Shown: piece by piece, positions 51,901 through 63,544 of the stretch
Layout of the letters: every line of letters begins with the position of its first letter
Position numbering within the stretch: position 1 is the first letter of the stretch
NCBI RefSeq assembly: GCF_002999335.1
Contig: NW_020312042.1
Span: 62,001-126,000 of the forward strand
Direction of reading: 5' to 3'
DNA: 64,000 bases
Source of the DNA: Cyclospora cayetanensis
Lineage: Eukaryota; Apicomplexa; Conoidasida; Eucoccidiorida; Eimeriidae
Notes under the pieces: model-generated
What the model was told of the DNA's origin: nothing
What the model saw: the letters and a program-made list of their open reading frames with translations, nothing else
Database searches by the model: none
Translations under genes and position numbers: made by a program

Positions 51901-52114
51901 CCGCTGCGATGCTGTAGCCACCTTTATTTTCTTTTGCCTTCGCATTTACGGCTGCATTGTGGTCCGTCTGAGGGTCTTGGTGACCACTCGGCTGGGGTCC
52001 GCCACTTGGCATACCATCATTCTTTGAGCCGTCCTGTTCTCCAGGAGTTGTTCCGCTATGATTTTCTACAAGTAATGTTTTTTCTCCCCCATGATGGGGT
52101 TCAGGGACTTCCAT
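41779..52114 (-). CDS. ABCB-type (P-glycoprotein/MDR) full ABC transporter
   Basis: ATP-driven export pump of the TMD-NBD-TMD-NBD type. 35 exons on the minus strand run from Met at 52114 to TAA at 41779; the phase closes across all and gives 1352 residues, normal for the family (human ABCB1 1280). NBD1: Walker A GGSGCGKST (470-478), LSGGQ (575-579), Walker B ILIFDE (Glu600), H-loop His633. NBD2: GASGCGKST (1108-1116), LSGGQ (1241-1245), LLILDE (Glu1266), His1299. Both ATP sites keep their catalytic Glu and His, so both look competent. A 73-residue polar N-terminus precedes TM1, and an acidic linker (EEEEETVEE) joins the halves. NBD2 has an insert of about 25 residues rich in His/Ser/Gly after ERFYDL. 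An in-frame upstream Met at 52243 adds a hydrophobic stretch and is less likely. Substrate and membrane are unknown; MDR-type drug export is the family's best-known role. Confidence 0.95.
45267..45314. repeat. Perfect 20-bp hairpin in a transporter intron
   Basis: CAGTGCGCTCGAATGGCCGC at 45267-45286 is followed after 8 nt by its exact reverse complement at 45295-45314. It sits in the intron between exons 23 and 24 (45197-45331), 18 nt from the 5' splice site in the direction of transcription. Confidence 0.95.
46265..46308. repeat. ATAG/AT microsatellite in transporter intron
   Basis: Short run of GATA and TATA units in the intron between exons 20 and 21. A smaller similar run lies near 47688-47705. 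Confidence 0.85.
48914..48967. repeat. (TC)n(TA)n microsatellite in transporter intron
   Basis: A TC run passes into a TA run, immediately beside the acceptor side of the exon starting at 48894 on the minus strand, so it may act as part of that intron's A/G-rich or pyrimidine context. Confidence 0.9.
50577..50600. repeat. TA microsatellite in transporter intron
   Basis: ATATATGTATATATATAT in the intron between exons 6 and 7. Confidence 0.85.
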
Positions 52115-53064
52115 TGTGAGGTTGTTAAGGTTCAGGCAGGACACACAGTTACCGGTTGGAAGTCTCCCGCGTCGCAGTGTGTAGTCTCCAGCACAGAACA
52201 CACTTGAAAACCACAAAGTGACGTATAAAATAGCAAATCCCAAGGTTCAGGACGCAATCGATATAAAGTGCAGCACAATTATGCAGTGAATCGGATTCAA
52301 CAGAATTAGCTCTCGAGTTTACATGCAGCCCGCGCTGATCTTTCGTTGTCTGGAATCCACACTGCTTCGAGCCACCGTGAGGATTTTACTTCGACGCAAA
52401 TATTGTAGAAATAATAGGAAAAAGACCACTTTAGACGCCCAGCGGCCATGTCGCTAAGCATACGGAATGGGGGGACACTGCAGGATCAAACCATTACTCT
52501 CGAGGGCCGAAGTACGTTAGTCAGTTGCACTGCACTCGCTGCATTAGTCAAAGAGTTAATTTATACAGTACCATTTTTTCCTTATCTGTATTTTGTGGGA
52601 TGTGTTGCCGAGTAGGGTTACCCATGCATTGGGCGTAACGGTATTTCGTGTGCGCGTGCGCTAGTTGCTGTATCGGACGGGGTGCAAGCACTCGGATTGC
52701 TTAAAAGGTTCCGCAACGTATCCCTACCTCAACGTCTTCCCTAGTGCCAAAACCCATAGGGTGAGGGTAAGGATATGAGAGAGGGATTTCTTAGAGGAAA
52801 CACCAAACAAGTTTCCAGTACGTGTTGTATGGCTTGCGGGGCGTCTCTGACAGGAATCCAGGAGAACCGCTACAAGCTTGAACTTCTTATGGCAGCAATT
52901 CGGTGAAATATATCCTGGACATATGGAATTTGAAGGGGGCAATGATGCTTCATAGTGTGTCTCCACATGGAGGCACCCTCTAATTTTAACGTGGTTGGTT
53001 CCACCCAGGCACTGTCCACCACACTAGTTATACTAAGCTAAGAATCGGCGCAGCTTTAGAAGAC

Positions 53065-53300
53065 ATTAAAGTCAGTTTGTATTGAAACTCTTTCCATAAA
53101 AGGCTCCTCTCCTTCCCCTGCGGGCGACTCACAAAACTCCCGAAAGTGAAGGGAGAGGGACAGCTAAGGTGTGCATACGTTTACGCTCTATGCATCCCGA
53201 GCATTCACCGCCAGCTCCACATACCATCTGCAGCACAGGCACACACTGTTGATTTTCGTTTCAAGCTAGCTCGGTAAAACAACGCACAAGTGGCACATAC
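53065..53300 (+). repeat. Dispersed repeat, copy 3
   Basis: TTCCATAAAAGGCTCCTCTC, then GGGAGAGGGACAGCTAAGGT, then CATTCACCGCCAGCTCCACA. Best match to 11080-11290 over about 200 bp. Confidence 0.55.
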
Positions 53301-54099
53301 GAACAGCCAAATTGATTGCGAATTCTCTACTGCCCCAAAATTTAATATAACTTGCATAATACATAGTTCGGAATCTTCTCGATGAGCTATCTACATCTTC
53401 TTCCCATCCATTATGAGATATACTTTCTCTTGTTCCATACCTGTCTGTCGAGACCAGCTACCCACAGGGCAGCCGGGAGAGTTCTCACCCTATCGGATTC
53501 CCGAGGCAGGCAAAAGAGCAACAAACCGTGCAAATAAGGAAACCAAACGCAGCTGCTCGTTAAAAAAATAGCTGGAAAAGGAAAAACACAAGCACGAGGC
53601 AGCACCGAATGAGGGGCCAACCCAACACTTTGGCGGCAGCGCGGTGGCTCGCTGCCGCCAAAGCGCGGAAATCTAAGCCTTTTGCTACGAGAAAATGGAA
53701 GCCAGGTAATATGTGCAGGGGATATCAGAACACAACCTAGCTACGCAGTCTCTCCGCTACCCATAGGGTGATTTCTGCACGCAAAGACAGCTGCTGCATT
53801 CAGCCTAGTCGAAGTTAAAGCCACAAAAGCAGCACATGAAAGAATTTAAAGAAATCATATCTGAGTTCCTCATAAACCTTAGTGCAGAGAGCACCTTAAT
53901 AGTAACAACCTGGAGCTGCTACAGCAATATTTATGGATGAAGGTAGCTGATTCAGGCAGAGTATGTGCTGGGGAAGAACAATTACGAAGGAACCCAAGGA
54001 CGACCGTCCATGGCCACTGGCGCGGTGAGCCAAACAGAGCCGCTAAGTCTTTCGCAGGCAACGAAGCTCAAAATTGATTATGCATTACCTATTGGCGCG

Positions 54100-54745
54100 A
54101 TTTCTTAATCAGAGTTCACTAGAAACTTTCGTCTAGTGTGCCACTGGCGCTCAATATTCTCCAAATCTAGCGCTCGTAAGCCGTCACATGGATCCTGCAC
54201 TCCCACGTGGGCCACTTGCCTGCCATTCAAAGTGCGCGCAAATTTATGAATTTCATAACGTTTAGAGAAATTCAAGAGTGGTAGTGATACCGGGCTTCTA
54301 CCCTCTAGGAAAATCGACAGAAAATGAAAGAGCGTTGATAAGTGAGGAGCCACGAATGGTCACCGTAGGCAACTGAGCAGCCACGCAGTTGGATTTTTGC
54401 GAGTGCAGAGTCTTAAACACTGCAGATGAGTGTAAATGCTGTCCTTCCGCTATTCATCGAATCTAGAGTGGCTTGCAGTGGTTACTGTATGGTCAATGTA
54501 TAATGTCGCACATGCACGCAAAAACACACCGACCTCGGATCCCTATCCGTAACAATAATCCTGAGGAATCTGCGCAGCTTTTAGACATGAGTTAAGAATA
54601 ATTAAATGACTTCCTGAGTTAAGACAAGCCTGGATTCGGGGATGAAATGGTTATATTTGCTGAGTGTATCGACAACGACGTGGATGCTGGCGGGACCCTT
54701 AACCTCCAGCAGTTTGACAAGGAAGTGTGTAGTCCAGTCAATTCA
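54100..54745 (-). mobile_element. Ty3/gypsy integrase remnant
   Basis: On the minus strand, DWTTHFLVKLLEVKG leads to IHVVVDTLSKYNHFIP, the first catalytic block of a gypsy integrase. A region near 54140-54190 may be the C-terminal part. It lies downstream of an RT fragment on the same strand, in normal pol order. Confidence 0.7.
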
Positions 54746-55725
54746 AGGATCATGATAAACTGGAAGGCCTTACCAAAGAATATGCCTAAAAAAATTGCGT
54801 AGCTCTAGCTGATGGCAATTTGTACACGGCTGTGGATAGTTTTCTACCTTGGGCGGCATCCCAAGCCACCCTAAGGACCGCGGAAGCTTTGCAGTTGAGG
54901 TGCGAATCCCCATGGTGGCCCGAAGGAGCGTGATCATGTGCTTACAATACGCCGGAGCTACGGGAATGTGCAAGAGTTCGAGTCTTCCGTTTGATTCAAA
55001 CAGCATCAGTCACCCTCAACGTGAGCGTGCTCCACCCTTTTGCTATTCTGAAATGCGGCGATGCATGTGGGTGCAAGGATGACAAAACCTCAAACGTACC
55101 CAATTTCCATAAAAGCCATGCATCATCACACACAAGAACGGTTGCGCTGCACAATAGGAAATTAGCGAGTGGTTGCGAGAGTGCGTAAGCGGCCACCTTG
55201 GTGATACTCTTAGCTTATTCGATACAGTCGTACTGCAGGTGCCGCCGAAGCCAATGGGTAAGTTCAGCAATAACGAATGGCTAAAATCTTCTCTTAAAGC
55301 ATATTAAAGACTCATTATCGGCCTGGATGAATAAATGATAAAAACGTAAATACATTTAGCATTTTAATACCTCACTACACCGCAGAGAGTTTTTTTTCGG
55401 CGCTGGGTAGCGCTGCTTGGCTTCGGCAAAGCGAACCGAATAACAAATAGGTGCTGTAGAGAGCCCGTATCTGGTTGAGAGACAATATAGCTCGGCTCTA
55501 CGTCACGTACGGAGTCTGAGGAAAAACTGACGTCCGTATTCGGGCAGTGCAAGTAACGGAAGAGTTCCAAGGATGCTGAGAAGCGTCTGCTGGCAAGCTC
55601 ATATATTACACTTTCTTAACTAGAGCAGGCGGAGGAGCAGCGATCCGAGTGAGCCCAGGACTGATATTTCGGCAATAAGATACGGGCGCGTAGAACTTTG
55701 CAATGTCTCTGCGGAGGCACAAAGG

Positions 55726-55992
55726 TCAAGGCCACGTGCTGAATATTTTTGCCGGATCTGGTTCACTTCCTGCAACAAAAACACGGGATCTTAGCAACGT
55801 TATGTGTCTCATGGGAAACAAACGCCTGCTTGCCGTAGTGCACCTCTGCTTGTTCCAAGATAGCTGCAGCGCACGCTGTACGCGCTGTATGTATTTTTGA
55901 ATGCTTCGGCTGAATACTAGGGCGGTATCACGTAGATAGCCATCCACCTCTTCTGCATAAGCATGTAAGCATACTGAGCAATTATATGTCAC
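55726..55992 (-). mobile_element. Ty3/gypsy reverse transcriptase remnant
   Basis: EEVDGYLRDTALVFSRSIQK followed by RVQRALQLSWNKQ and GSEPDPAKI matches the RT palm (YLDDILVFS) and the later P-D-P-x-K-I segment. The catalytic box reads YLRD, so the enzyme would be inactive. It aligns with the plus-strand copy at 31389. Confidence 0.75.
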
Positions 55993-57479
55993 TGTTCAGC
56001 TGGAGCACTGGAAAGTCCAAATGGATTACAGGTACATTTGAGTTTGCTCTTGCAAGTGCGAGTCGAAGTGCGACTCGAAGTGCGAGTTTGAGACACCCTT
56101 GGGTGCCTGTCCCCTGGGCGAACAGGGATTTGTAGGAATGCAAGTATAGATTCAAATGTAGGGGATACTTTAGATACGGGTACTTTACCAATTCATTCGT
56201 CAAAGTGAGCCATTGGGAAGCTTTTTTCATGGCTGGACCGGTCAGGAGATTAAAGTTAATGCCCATACGCTACGATCCGTTGCTTTCCGTTACTAACATC
56301 GGGTTATGCCTAAAAAACATTTCCCAGTCCTGCAACTAGCATTTTTCAACAAATCATCTGCCTGTCGCAAAGTTTCTTCCTATTTTGAGGGATCCGATTT
56401 TGCTTGACATATAGCTTGAGGCTGGCCCGAAGATTAGTTCATACAATGCAGTGTATGATCGGCTAATGACCGGCATGCTGACAGCTCGTCATTATTTACA
56501 ACATCCGCAAAACCTTCCTTGATATTTACCTAAGACTACTGTGTCAGCTGAAAGGTCAATAGAATTTCGTAGCAAAATTTTGGCCAGTAAGAGAGGATGT
56601 CTTCTTAGAACTGCCTTGTCTTTGTGCGCTGTTGCGCCGCCCACATCAAGAGTATGCTTCAACTTGTTAAGCCAGCCTTTACTCGGGTCACCATAAATGG
56701 AAGAAACACTGTTGAGGGTATCCGGAGCTGCGTCTTCATAGCGCTTCCTGGCGCACTAACATACAGCGCGCAGCTCTTGCTGCGCGCGTGCATTCCATTG
56801 TGTCGCTCGTGTCCTACCTAAGATGACGTCGTTATGTACGGTTCTCAACATAGGAGTCGTTGATCAAGCGTATGGGACCCAGTTTCAAACTGAAGTGGTA
56901 TCAGCATCAATAGCTTAGCCAGTCGCTGCATTCTGCTGCCCACAGGCAAATTCGAGTCTGAGGAAGTGCGCCAACGAGTGAAGAGGCAGACTGCAATTCT
57001 AAACCGTGTCCTCGAAAGCAAGTTCGCTTTAGATCCACTAGTGAATGACAGATTCACTATGCATTCACTGCAGAAAACCTTGAGCAGCTTTTGACTATTG
57101 ATTTGCGCTTGCATCGGTGCAGCAATGAGCCCTAGTATGTTCCCAAATGTAGCTTTGTCCTCTGTCGCCCTCTTCACTGCGCCACAGCTTGTGTCGCCTC
57201 TATATTTTCCTAATGCGCCATCTTTGTTCCCCACCCCCTTGATTTCCCTGGGCTTAGATTGATTGCTTGATTTCTTACCGGTTTTTGCATTTTCCTGCAA
57301 TTTTAGAAAATTTAACTCAACTTCTCTCGTGGGTGCAGCGCTCCAAGTAAGTGCCACGAATAGGGAAATATATTTCTAGAAATATACCAATTTCATAAAT
57401 ATTCGGTAGTGTGATTTGTTCTAAATAATTTCAGGTTTTTCTTGCGGCTGTCTCAGAGTTCCAGGCACTGGGGCACAGT

Positions 57480-57610
57480 GTCAACTGAGGTGGAAGTAGC
57501 ATCACTCGCGAAGCCTCCCAAGCATTCACAGCTAGGTGCACATAGCCACTATAGAGGAGACGCGCACAGCATTGCGCCTTCTTACATCGAGGTAGCAGTA
57601 CCCTAGAATA
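57480..57610 (+). repeat. Dispersed repeat, copy 4 (left arm of inverted pair)
   Basis: CATTCACAGCTAGGTGCACA at 57523, then GCACAGCATTGCGCCTTCTT at 57572. The latter is the reverse complement, with few changes, of the segment at 57652-57680. Confidence 0.6.
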
Positions 57611-57647
57611 AATAAGATATCGAACAGACTAGCTATTGCTGAGACCA

Positions 57648-57770
57648 TTGGCTTGATGTAAGAAGGAACAATGCTGTGTGCCCTTGTGCTAGATGCTACG
57701 GGGCTGCGAAGGTACGTGATGCTTCAAGGGTGCAACTACGAGCATCCTGGCTGTCTCTCTTCACTCCTCT
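57648..57770 (-). repeat. Dispersed repeat, right arm of inverted pair
   Basis: GATGTAAGAAGGAACAATGC then TGTGTGCCCTTGTGCTAGAT then GGGTGCAACTACGAGCATCC. It mirrors copy 4 over about 28 bp and resembles the unit at 14795-14925. Confidence 0.6.
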
Positions 57771-59350
57771 CAGAACTGAGAGGATCACGGACAGAAGAAG
57801 CCAGGAGCTCTCTAGAAAAAAGGCTCAACAGCGTTTTGCACCACCTCTGGTCCCTGTAAGGGACCTACAAGACCTAAACAGGTATCCAAAACGAATTCAC
57901 GAGATGCTTTACTAATTCGCAGAACCAGCTGTACTGCTGCCTGTACACACGCTTACACGCTAGTGGACTCATGGGGAAAACAGGCGATGCACTGCTTTCA
58001 GCGAGTCACACGTGAAGCCGCAACAGTGTACTGGCACAAAGTGCCACTCCGTAGATCAAAGAACGCTATACAAACTTCGAAATAGACAGTGTACTTGGGC
58101 ATCCACATACGGCAGTCACCTATAGCAAATCCAAATAAGGAGTAGTGTATGGATACTACTCCAGTAGTAAACCAGTAACGAAAAAGCAGATACACACCAA
58201 AGATTCAGCTGCATTTTGGAAGTGACAATACAATCACGCAGTGCCTAAAATGTTTCACTCATTGTGTACCTCAAGAACAACAGAAAGGTCGGCGTCTGGG
58301 AGGCTTGAAAGAGGATCGTATGGCTGGTAGATCGTGCGGAGGGGACATTGCTGCTCGGATCGTCAGCTGTACATGGACTTCCGCCCATTGCATGCCTTAA
58401 ATACAACAGAAAAGATGCCACGTGGAAAGCCTGAGAGAGGACGGTATGGCCAGGGTAACGGGCGGAGGCGACACTCATTACTCAGTAAGACTAGGTCTGT
58501 TTAATCGTGGGGTCTTCCCATTTGCCACCGCAGGCTTGCACACGTGAGTCTGCCTTCACGACTATAAAGAATTTCATTAGGCTGTACTGTACCCTGCACT
58601 TGGGCATTCGAACACAGCTCACAAGTAAGAATACAGCAAACTCAGTTGGCTGGACTGCCATGCCACAACGGAAGATAGTACCTGCATGCGTGCTCGTTAT
58701 CGTATTCGGTGCAGAATGAGCTCTCAACAGAGGTGGAGATACGAATGGAGTAGCTGTATATGCAAAGTGAACCCACGAGCAGAGAGCCGCAGTCAAAGCC
58801 AGTTGGCGGTAAGGGATGATACACGGCACTCGAAAAGCATAACCATGCGAGAGCATATAAAGCAGAGGTTTGCAGGTGCTAAAAGGGTTGGACTTATGAG
58901 TATGCTATCAGTACTTCATTCCGCCTGGACCGCACGCAAGCCGTGGTAGCAGTGTTAAAACTACACTCTGGCAAATGGTCAGCAGCAATACATCCTTCGG
59001 AAACTCACAGATCAAAACCCACAATTGCCACTTCACTTGTTAATTAAATGAGCCGTGTGTAATTATAGAGTGGATAAAACATAAAGGAAGGGAAATGGCG
59101 CCGCCATTGCTTGCATTGGTAAAGTGACACCCGCGCAGCCCAAGCCGCCAGCGGGATAGGGGGCTCGTAGGCAAGCCCAGCTAATAGTGAGTCCAAACGA
59201 TCCGCATTTGCATTGCCCGTCTCCCCTAAGTAACAAACGAAGTGACATGTCACTGCATTTTCCTGCTTGGACATCAAGTCGGCCCAGCAGCAGCGGTTGG
59301 ATGCAGTATTCTCCACCTGGCCTTCAGGAAATCTCGAGAGTTCATCGGTA

Positions 59351-62146
59351 ATGGACTTCTCAGAGGCCATCCCAACCCTTATGGAATTTGCCGGCAAGTT
59401 TACTGGTCCCTCTAGGCTTCTAAAGAGCCTTTGGCCATGGGGAGATGGCAGACATACAAACATGCATCCGCTGCACAGCCCTACAGATGCTCCTTCTTGC
59501 CAGCGAATAACCCAGGGTTGTGCAAGGATTAGGAAAATGTACAGTCGCAGAAACGATAGGCATTCTTGACAGCAATGCGCCATAAGAGGGAGACGTCAGC
59601 CCCCCCTGGGTAACGTCGACCTGCGGGTGTGACCAAATTCCTGCGTTGACGAAGGTTGAGCGACCTAAGCGGCTGCGCTTTTCTAGCTTTGCCTTCGTTC
59701 ATAGGGAAAGGCACCGTGTTGCGTGTGTCTGTGTCTGTGGAATACTGAAGTGTGAATGGGGAGGAAGCCCACCCTAGCTACGCTAAGGCATGCCTGCACA
59801 TTTTGTGTAACTGAATGGGAACTGCAGGCATAGCGGATGCTGAAACCGCACGACAATTCCTTGATGTAAGCGTCCAACTCCTAGGGTTTTTTCTTGAGCT
59901 GTGGGTTTCACACCTCTACAAGCCTGCCTGTACAACTCTCGGGCTCCTTTCCGTCGCGCGGAACAACGCCATTCCTAGCCGTAATGCCTTGCGTGCGCTG
60001 ACCAGCAAGCAGGAGGCGATGTTAATGCAGCGGCAGCCCTCTACTTCGACACTTTCGGGCGGACGGATGGGGGCCTCCCAGCGGCGTGCTCCGAAGAGGA
60101 TTTGAGGGCCCCTGATCCAGAGTACACCCAAACCCTTCTTGGTGCGTCTTCTTAGTCCCTTAGGATCTCGCCGTGGTATGCTTCAGATGCACTTCATGGA
60201 ACAAGAGCCTGTTGGTTGTGGCGATTTTCCCTTTGTAAGGAGATCCTTGTATACCTTGCGTGTGGGTGCTCATTCCTATTTGCAGCTACGCCGTCCCACC
60301 CTCAGAGAGCCTCTGGGAGCTCGCTCAGCTGTAAGTTCATTTCCGGATCTCAACAAGGCAAGAATCATTTGATTTCGGGTGAAGAGTTGAGGCGGTGCAG
60401 CAGTAGATAGTTGCCCACCCGGGCACATTCCTGTGCCAACCCTCAACGAACGGAGCAAACAGTTTAGCAATAGCCTTCATGTCTGCCCATTCGTAGGTGG
60501 AATTTTTCATGAGTTGAACCTGTTGGATGCGTGAATCCGATGTCGCGAACGGCTGCATGTCTCTTTCAGACCAGCAGCAGCAGAATGTCACGGCACTGGC
60601 AGTGGAGTCTTCTGCTGGCACAGTCGCCTTTCGTGGGCTATTCGAACTACCTGGAGGGTTCTCGTGTCAGGAACCCTTTTCCCGGGTGCGTTCTGCATGA
60701 ACAAATAGTGCATTTGGGGTGATTTGTGATGCCTTCTACAGCCAGGGGTCCATACAGTCTTCTCTTGTGAGCTTGCTCTTTTATGCAGTTCTTGGCAGCG
60801 CTGCGATAGAATCGTCTCAAAACTCACCGTCTTTTATTTACGGGCAATGTGATGCCCTTCAGGCACGAGAGCTGGCCCATTTGCAAAAGAAATGGCTACT
60901 TGTTAACATCCAGCAGGTCGACGCCTTCGAATCTCTGAGGCTAAACAGAGATGTCTGGAAGGCAGAGGTTGTTCAGGTAAGATCTTGGGGGAGGGCATCC
61001 ATCAGAATCCCACTTCCAATGGGAAGCGTGGGGTGTTAAGTGAGTGATGCAGCGCAAGCATCATGCTGTCGCATTTATTTGACTTGATGTGTAGAAAGGA
61101 ATGGGGAGACGCAGCCTTCCGCAGTGAGGCAAGAATCGATAGTATCGGCTGTTGACGAGCTTGTCGCTTTCCCTGCGGGGCCATATTCTAACTGGTTACA
61201 TACGTAGCCTGCTTGTTTCCTTCGTACACGGTTTGACTTAAGGTGCTACTTTTTGTCTTCATGCTGCAGGACTTAATTAATGACTTTTTCATTTTTTGGC
61301 AGAGGACGAACCGATGCGAAGAAGGCCAAGTATTCTGCGACTTGTATCGGGTAGGGTGGTCCTTGAGCAGCTAGATTCGCTTTGCTTCTGTATCTTACCT
61401 TAGTACAGTGGTGACTTGACCCATCTTTCCTCCGCAAAAGTTGTTGATACCCAGTATTCGGTGTAGACCTCTGGCTTGCCTCTTTAGGTAACAGCGTTGC
61501 CTCATGTGTGCGTCGTCGACCCCCTTACTGGCCGTCGCTTGAAATCGTGGAATATTCGCCTTCTTAGTGATCCGATCGCCGTCCAGTCCGAGTGTAAGTG
61601 TATTTCTAGTCTAGTGCCTCGGCTTGTCCACCCGGTTTGCACTATTCAAGAATATAGCTAGCATTTCACCGGGCTTAGACCAAAAGGCAGCCAAGTGCAG
61701 TACAGATTTTCGCTCAGGGCCCTGTTTTCTTTCTGCATGCCAGTGGGCCTGGCAAGAGGTTGAGTTTTTAGGGTATATTCCCTTTGCACTTCTTTCTGTT
61801 TTCAGTTTTTGAATTCATTGAGCAGCAGCAGATGGCTGACCGAAGCAGGAACGGGGAACCAGAGCCAAAAGCGCCGCCAGCTGTCCCTTCAAACCCCACC
61901 GACAAGGCACCCGTTGCTGATGCGTCCCCTGCTGCAGCCTCATTTGAATCGACGGGGGCCGCTGCTGCTGCGGCAAAGGGTGCAGAGAGATGCGCGAGTG
62001 CGCGAGCAGGCGAGCAGGCTAAAAAGACGAGCCTGGTAGAAGTTCAGCCCTCGGATTACACGGCTGTCAACTCGCAGTTGCAAGACCTTATGAAACTGCG
62101 CGAACAAAGGAGGCAGCAGCAAATGCAAGCTGCACAGTCTGGTTGA
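59351..62146 (+). CDS. UBA-UAS protein (UBXN7/FAF-like) lacking a UBX domain
   Basis: Exons 59351-59405, 59828-59865, 60006-60141, 60570-60685, 60863-60976, 61270-61350, 61488-61593 and 61806-62146; 328 residues, phase closed. The N-terminus is a UBA-like fold (MDFSEAIPTLMEFAGKFTG, DAETARQFLD, AGGDVNAAAALYFD), then EEDLRAPDPEYTQ, as in UBXN7. The UAS thioredoxin-like domain runs from KKWLLVNIQ through LNRDVWKAEVVQ, FFIFWQ, EEGQVF and LPHVCVVDPLTGRRLKSW. The spacing between GLF and KWLL is 22 residues, the same as in human UBXN7. UBXN7 proteins carry ubiquitinated clients to the p97/CDC48 ATPase through a C-terminal UBX. Here the C-terminus is Ala/Pro/Glu-rich with a final Gln/Arg helix and a stop, with no UBX, so p97 contact by the usual route is not expected. 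Intron 1 uses an unusual donor (G|GTCCCT); exon 1 is therefore the least certain part. Confidence 0.87.
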
Positions 62147-63544
62147 AATTAGCAGTCGTCTTTTGCGGTTTGTGTGCTTGGAAGAACTAGTGGCTTCTCC
62201 CTACGGGGCCACGGAGTATGTCTCACCTGCTGACACTATAGACTGACTTGGCTTCTTTTTGGTTTAAACCCAGTTAAACGATTGCTGTATTCTTGGATAG
62301 GGCAAACTGCCATTTTAACTGGAGTGCCTTGATCGTCATGGAATCGTCTCTAGGTCGCAGCAGTTGCCGGCAAATATGTATCTTTGCCTATTGAAGGGGC
62401 TAAGGCTGCTCAAGAGCACTCAAATGCAAGGCCTACTGCGTGGAGGAGTCTGTGGTTTGGGGATTTGCGAGTCTTGAGGGATTTCTTTTTGCCAATTTAG
62501 ACGACGGTGCTGCTGCACTTACGTAGCGACTGGGGAGGGAAGAGGGCGCAAGACTGCTGTCAAAGGGCGGGGGTTGACCTTTTTTCTATTCATGATGCAC
62601 TACCACAGCAAAGTGTCATCATATAGGGCGAGGGTTATCGCATGACGGCGTCTGGCGCTACTGGAAGGGTTGGCTCGGACTGTCTGGGCAACAGTGTTTG
62701 ATAGGAAAGGCATCCGGTGACCGCAGTGCAGTCTCATTGGAAAGCCTGTCGTTAAGGGTAGTGTTAAGCTATCAGAACACACCTAGTTGGCGTTTAAAAG
62801 AGGGAGAGGGTGCAGTGTCATGCTGTTATTAGCGTGTTTGGCACCCTGGGGGTTCCGCATTCATTATGCTCCCCGTGCTGGTACTGTGCTCGGCCAGTGG
62901 GCAGTGGTCTTGTCACAGTTGGACACCGCCCCGAAGCGGCGCGTTGTGACCTGACGAAATCCACTGATGCAGAGCCAGAGAGTAACGCGTTTCACTTAAG
63001 GTGCAAAATGCCAAAGTGTGAGGAAGCGCAGCCGTGGCGTGGTGGCTGCGCCGGTTGCAGGGCACTTGGGTTCTGTTTTTCGGTGTGTGTCCGACGCTGG
63101 CAAGAGCCAATCGCCAGTGGAATCGATTCAATCATCCAGAAATGAAATATTCCAGCAACTAAGCTGACTAAAATACACTCAACGGACACCAGACAACTGC
63201 GAGGCGCCGCCGACTTGCAAAGCCCCGGTCGTGCAGCGGCTGGCATTTGTGGCTGCTGATCTTCCGGCAGTGCCCTTCATACAGCACGCAAGAGGTTGTT
63301 TCAGACACGAGGGAGCTAGCATTCTTAGCCTGCGGGGTTTGCCACCCACCACTCATGAGGAGTACGCCAGTCGCTTCGCAGCATTCACCTTTTCCCGCCG
63401 GCCGTCAGTTGGTTGCGCCGTGCGCTTCCTCCTTCTGCCTTAACTGGGACTGAGGCGGCGCTTGAGGAAGCATGGGTATCATCAGAAACTCCAGGGAGCG
63501 GCCACAGCGGCAGCAGAACCTGCGCAGCCTCTTCCTACGACAGT
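62147..63544. other. Spacer between tandem plus-strand genes
   Basis: 1.4 kb; the 3' end of the UBA-UAS gene and the promoter and 5' leader of the right-edge gene must lie here. I see no motif or repeat. Confidence 0.5.

Larger units (their letters stand above)
52115..59350. other. Repeat-rich spacer between divergent genes
   Basis: 7.2 kb without a supported host gene. It holds a broken minus-strand Ty3/gypsy element (RT at 55.7-56.0 kb, integrase at 54.1-54.75 kb) and dispersed repeats at 53.1 and 57.5-57.8 kb. 58.0-59.3 kb shows nothing I can name. Confidence 0.6.

Noticed and set aside
60192..60315. Extra exons of the UBA-UAS gene between 60142 and 60569
   Set aside because: Direct joining of 60141 to 60570 closes the phase and keeps the expected linker; candidate exons here break phase or add unlike sequence.
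60746..60862. Upstream extension of the UAS exon (frame containing LLFYAVLGSAAIE)
   Set aside because: The acceptor at 60862/60863 keeps phase and gives exactly the UBXN7 spacing before KWLL; the extension adds a hydrophobic stretch not found in the family.
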